From positions 1-5,377 of the forward strand of contig DUQY01000131.1 in the NCBI GenBank assembly GCA_012837565.1: 5,377 nt of DNA. Direction: 5' to 3'. Each line of letters begins with the position of its first letter. Position 1 is the stretch's first letter. The notes beneath the pieces are model-generated. The model saw only the letters and a list, made by a program, of their open reading frames with translations, had not been told where the DNA came from and searched no databases. This stretch comes from Bacteroidales bacterium (lineage in GTDB: Bacteria > Bacteroidota > Bacteroidia > Bacteroidales > P3). The position numbers were made by a program, and so were the translations under genes. Positions 5,159-5,377 of this stretch are shown in pieces.

Positions 5159-5242
5159 TTAACACAAAGGTTAATTAAGAATAGGTTATAGTCCTTTAAA
5201 ATAATCAAGCAAAAACAAGATAAATAATAAATAAAAACAAAA

Positions 5243-5277
5243 ATTGTATGATATTCCAATTTATTTTATTACATTTG
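5243..5277 (+). promoter_or_regulatory. Promoter for a gene beyond the right edge
   Basis: TACATTTG at 5270-5277 matches TAnnTTTG exactly, and ATTG at 5243-5246 is a weaker upstream element with a 23-bp gap. Transcription would start near 5284 and run off the window. No gene or RNA can be recognised in the remaining 90 or so bases. The only ATG-initiated frame there of note is 11 codons long (5308-5343). Confidence 0.5.
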
Positions 5278-5377
5278 CAGCCAGATAATATTCAAAAGTA
5301 AACTAATATGTTACTAAGACAGCAAATAAATACATACAAATAAAGATAATCTCAGTACAAAAGGGTATTATAGAGAA

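Larger units (their letters stand above)
4862..5269. other. Gene-free intergenic stretch carrying two 21-bp-period arrays
   Basis: No convincing coding region is seen on either strand between the dnaK terminator and the promoter near the right edge. The stretch is very AT-rich. It holds array 2 (4918-4992), array 3 (5033-5158), a 13-bp palindrome TGATTT-A-AAATCA at 5028-5040 that overlaps the first unit of array 3, and a small inverted repeat TTAAC-N6-GTTAA at 5159-5174. The rest (4862-4917 and 5175-5269) shows no clear structure. Confidence 0.7.

Noticed and set aside
5159..5174. TTAAC-N6-GTTAA as a terminator for array 3 transcription
   Set aside because: The 5-bp AT-rich stem is too weak and no T-run follows.
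5308..5343. An 11-codon plus-strand frame at the right edge as a leader peptide
   Set aside because: It is too short to distinguish from chance, shows no attenuator hairpin within the window, and has no telling codon content.

Overview
The window looks like chromosome from an AT-rich member of the Bacteroidota, most likely Bacteroidales. Three things point there: two secreted proteins that are essentially stand-alone TonB C-terminal domains, intergenic matches to the Bacteroidota promoter element TAnnTTTG, and start codons preceded by A/T-rich sequence instead of Shine-Dalgarno sites. The species cannot be fixed from this sequence.

Layout. On the minus strand, a class I mannose-6-phosphate isomerase gene (1644-661) is followed 43 bp later by a gamma-carbonic-anhydrase-like hexapeptide protein (617-99), probably one transcript. 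An 88-bp divergent promoter region (1645-1732) separates it from two plus-strand genes for small secreted TonB-C-like proteins (1733-2170 and 2293-2700). These are diverged tandem paralogues, and a good intrinsic terminator follows the second. Next is a single-gene dnaK unit (2886-4790) with its own regulatory region (a TGACA-GAA-TGTCA palindrome and a possible -24/-12 type promoter) and its own terminator. No grpE or dnaJ is adjacent. The last 587 bp hold no convincing gene. They contain two repeat arrays and, near the right edge, a likely promoter for a gene outside the window.

The genes are mostly housekeeping: sugar phosphate interconversion, a probable metal-dependent hydratase, envelope proteins and a chaperone. 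They do not form one obvious pathway.

The unexplained part is the intergenic DNA. Three short arrays, with different core sequences, all have an exact 21-bp period: 17-100 (core GAAACG), 4918-4980 (core GATACGCCG, plus an inverted copy at 4984-4992) and 5033-5158 (core TAGAATCAA). All three lie downstream of genes and none lies in the divergent promoter region. In the third array two of six units are inverted, which creates two perfect inverted repeats (18 and 16 bp) interleaved as A-B-A'-B'. The fixed period of about two helical turns, kept even where an A-tract boundary shifts by one base, is the best candidate here for something undescribed. Its function is unknown.
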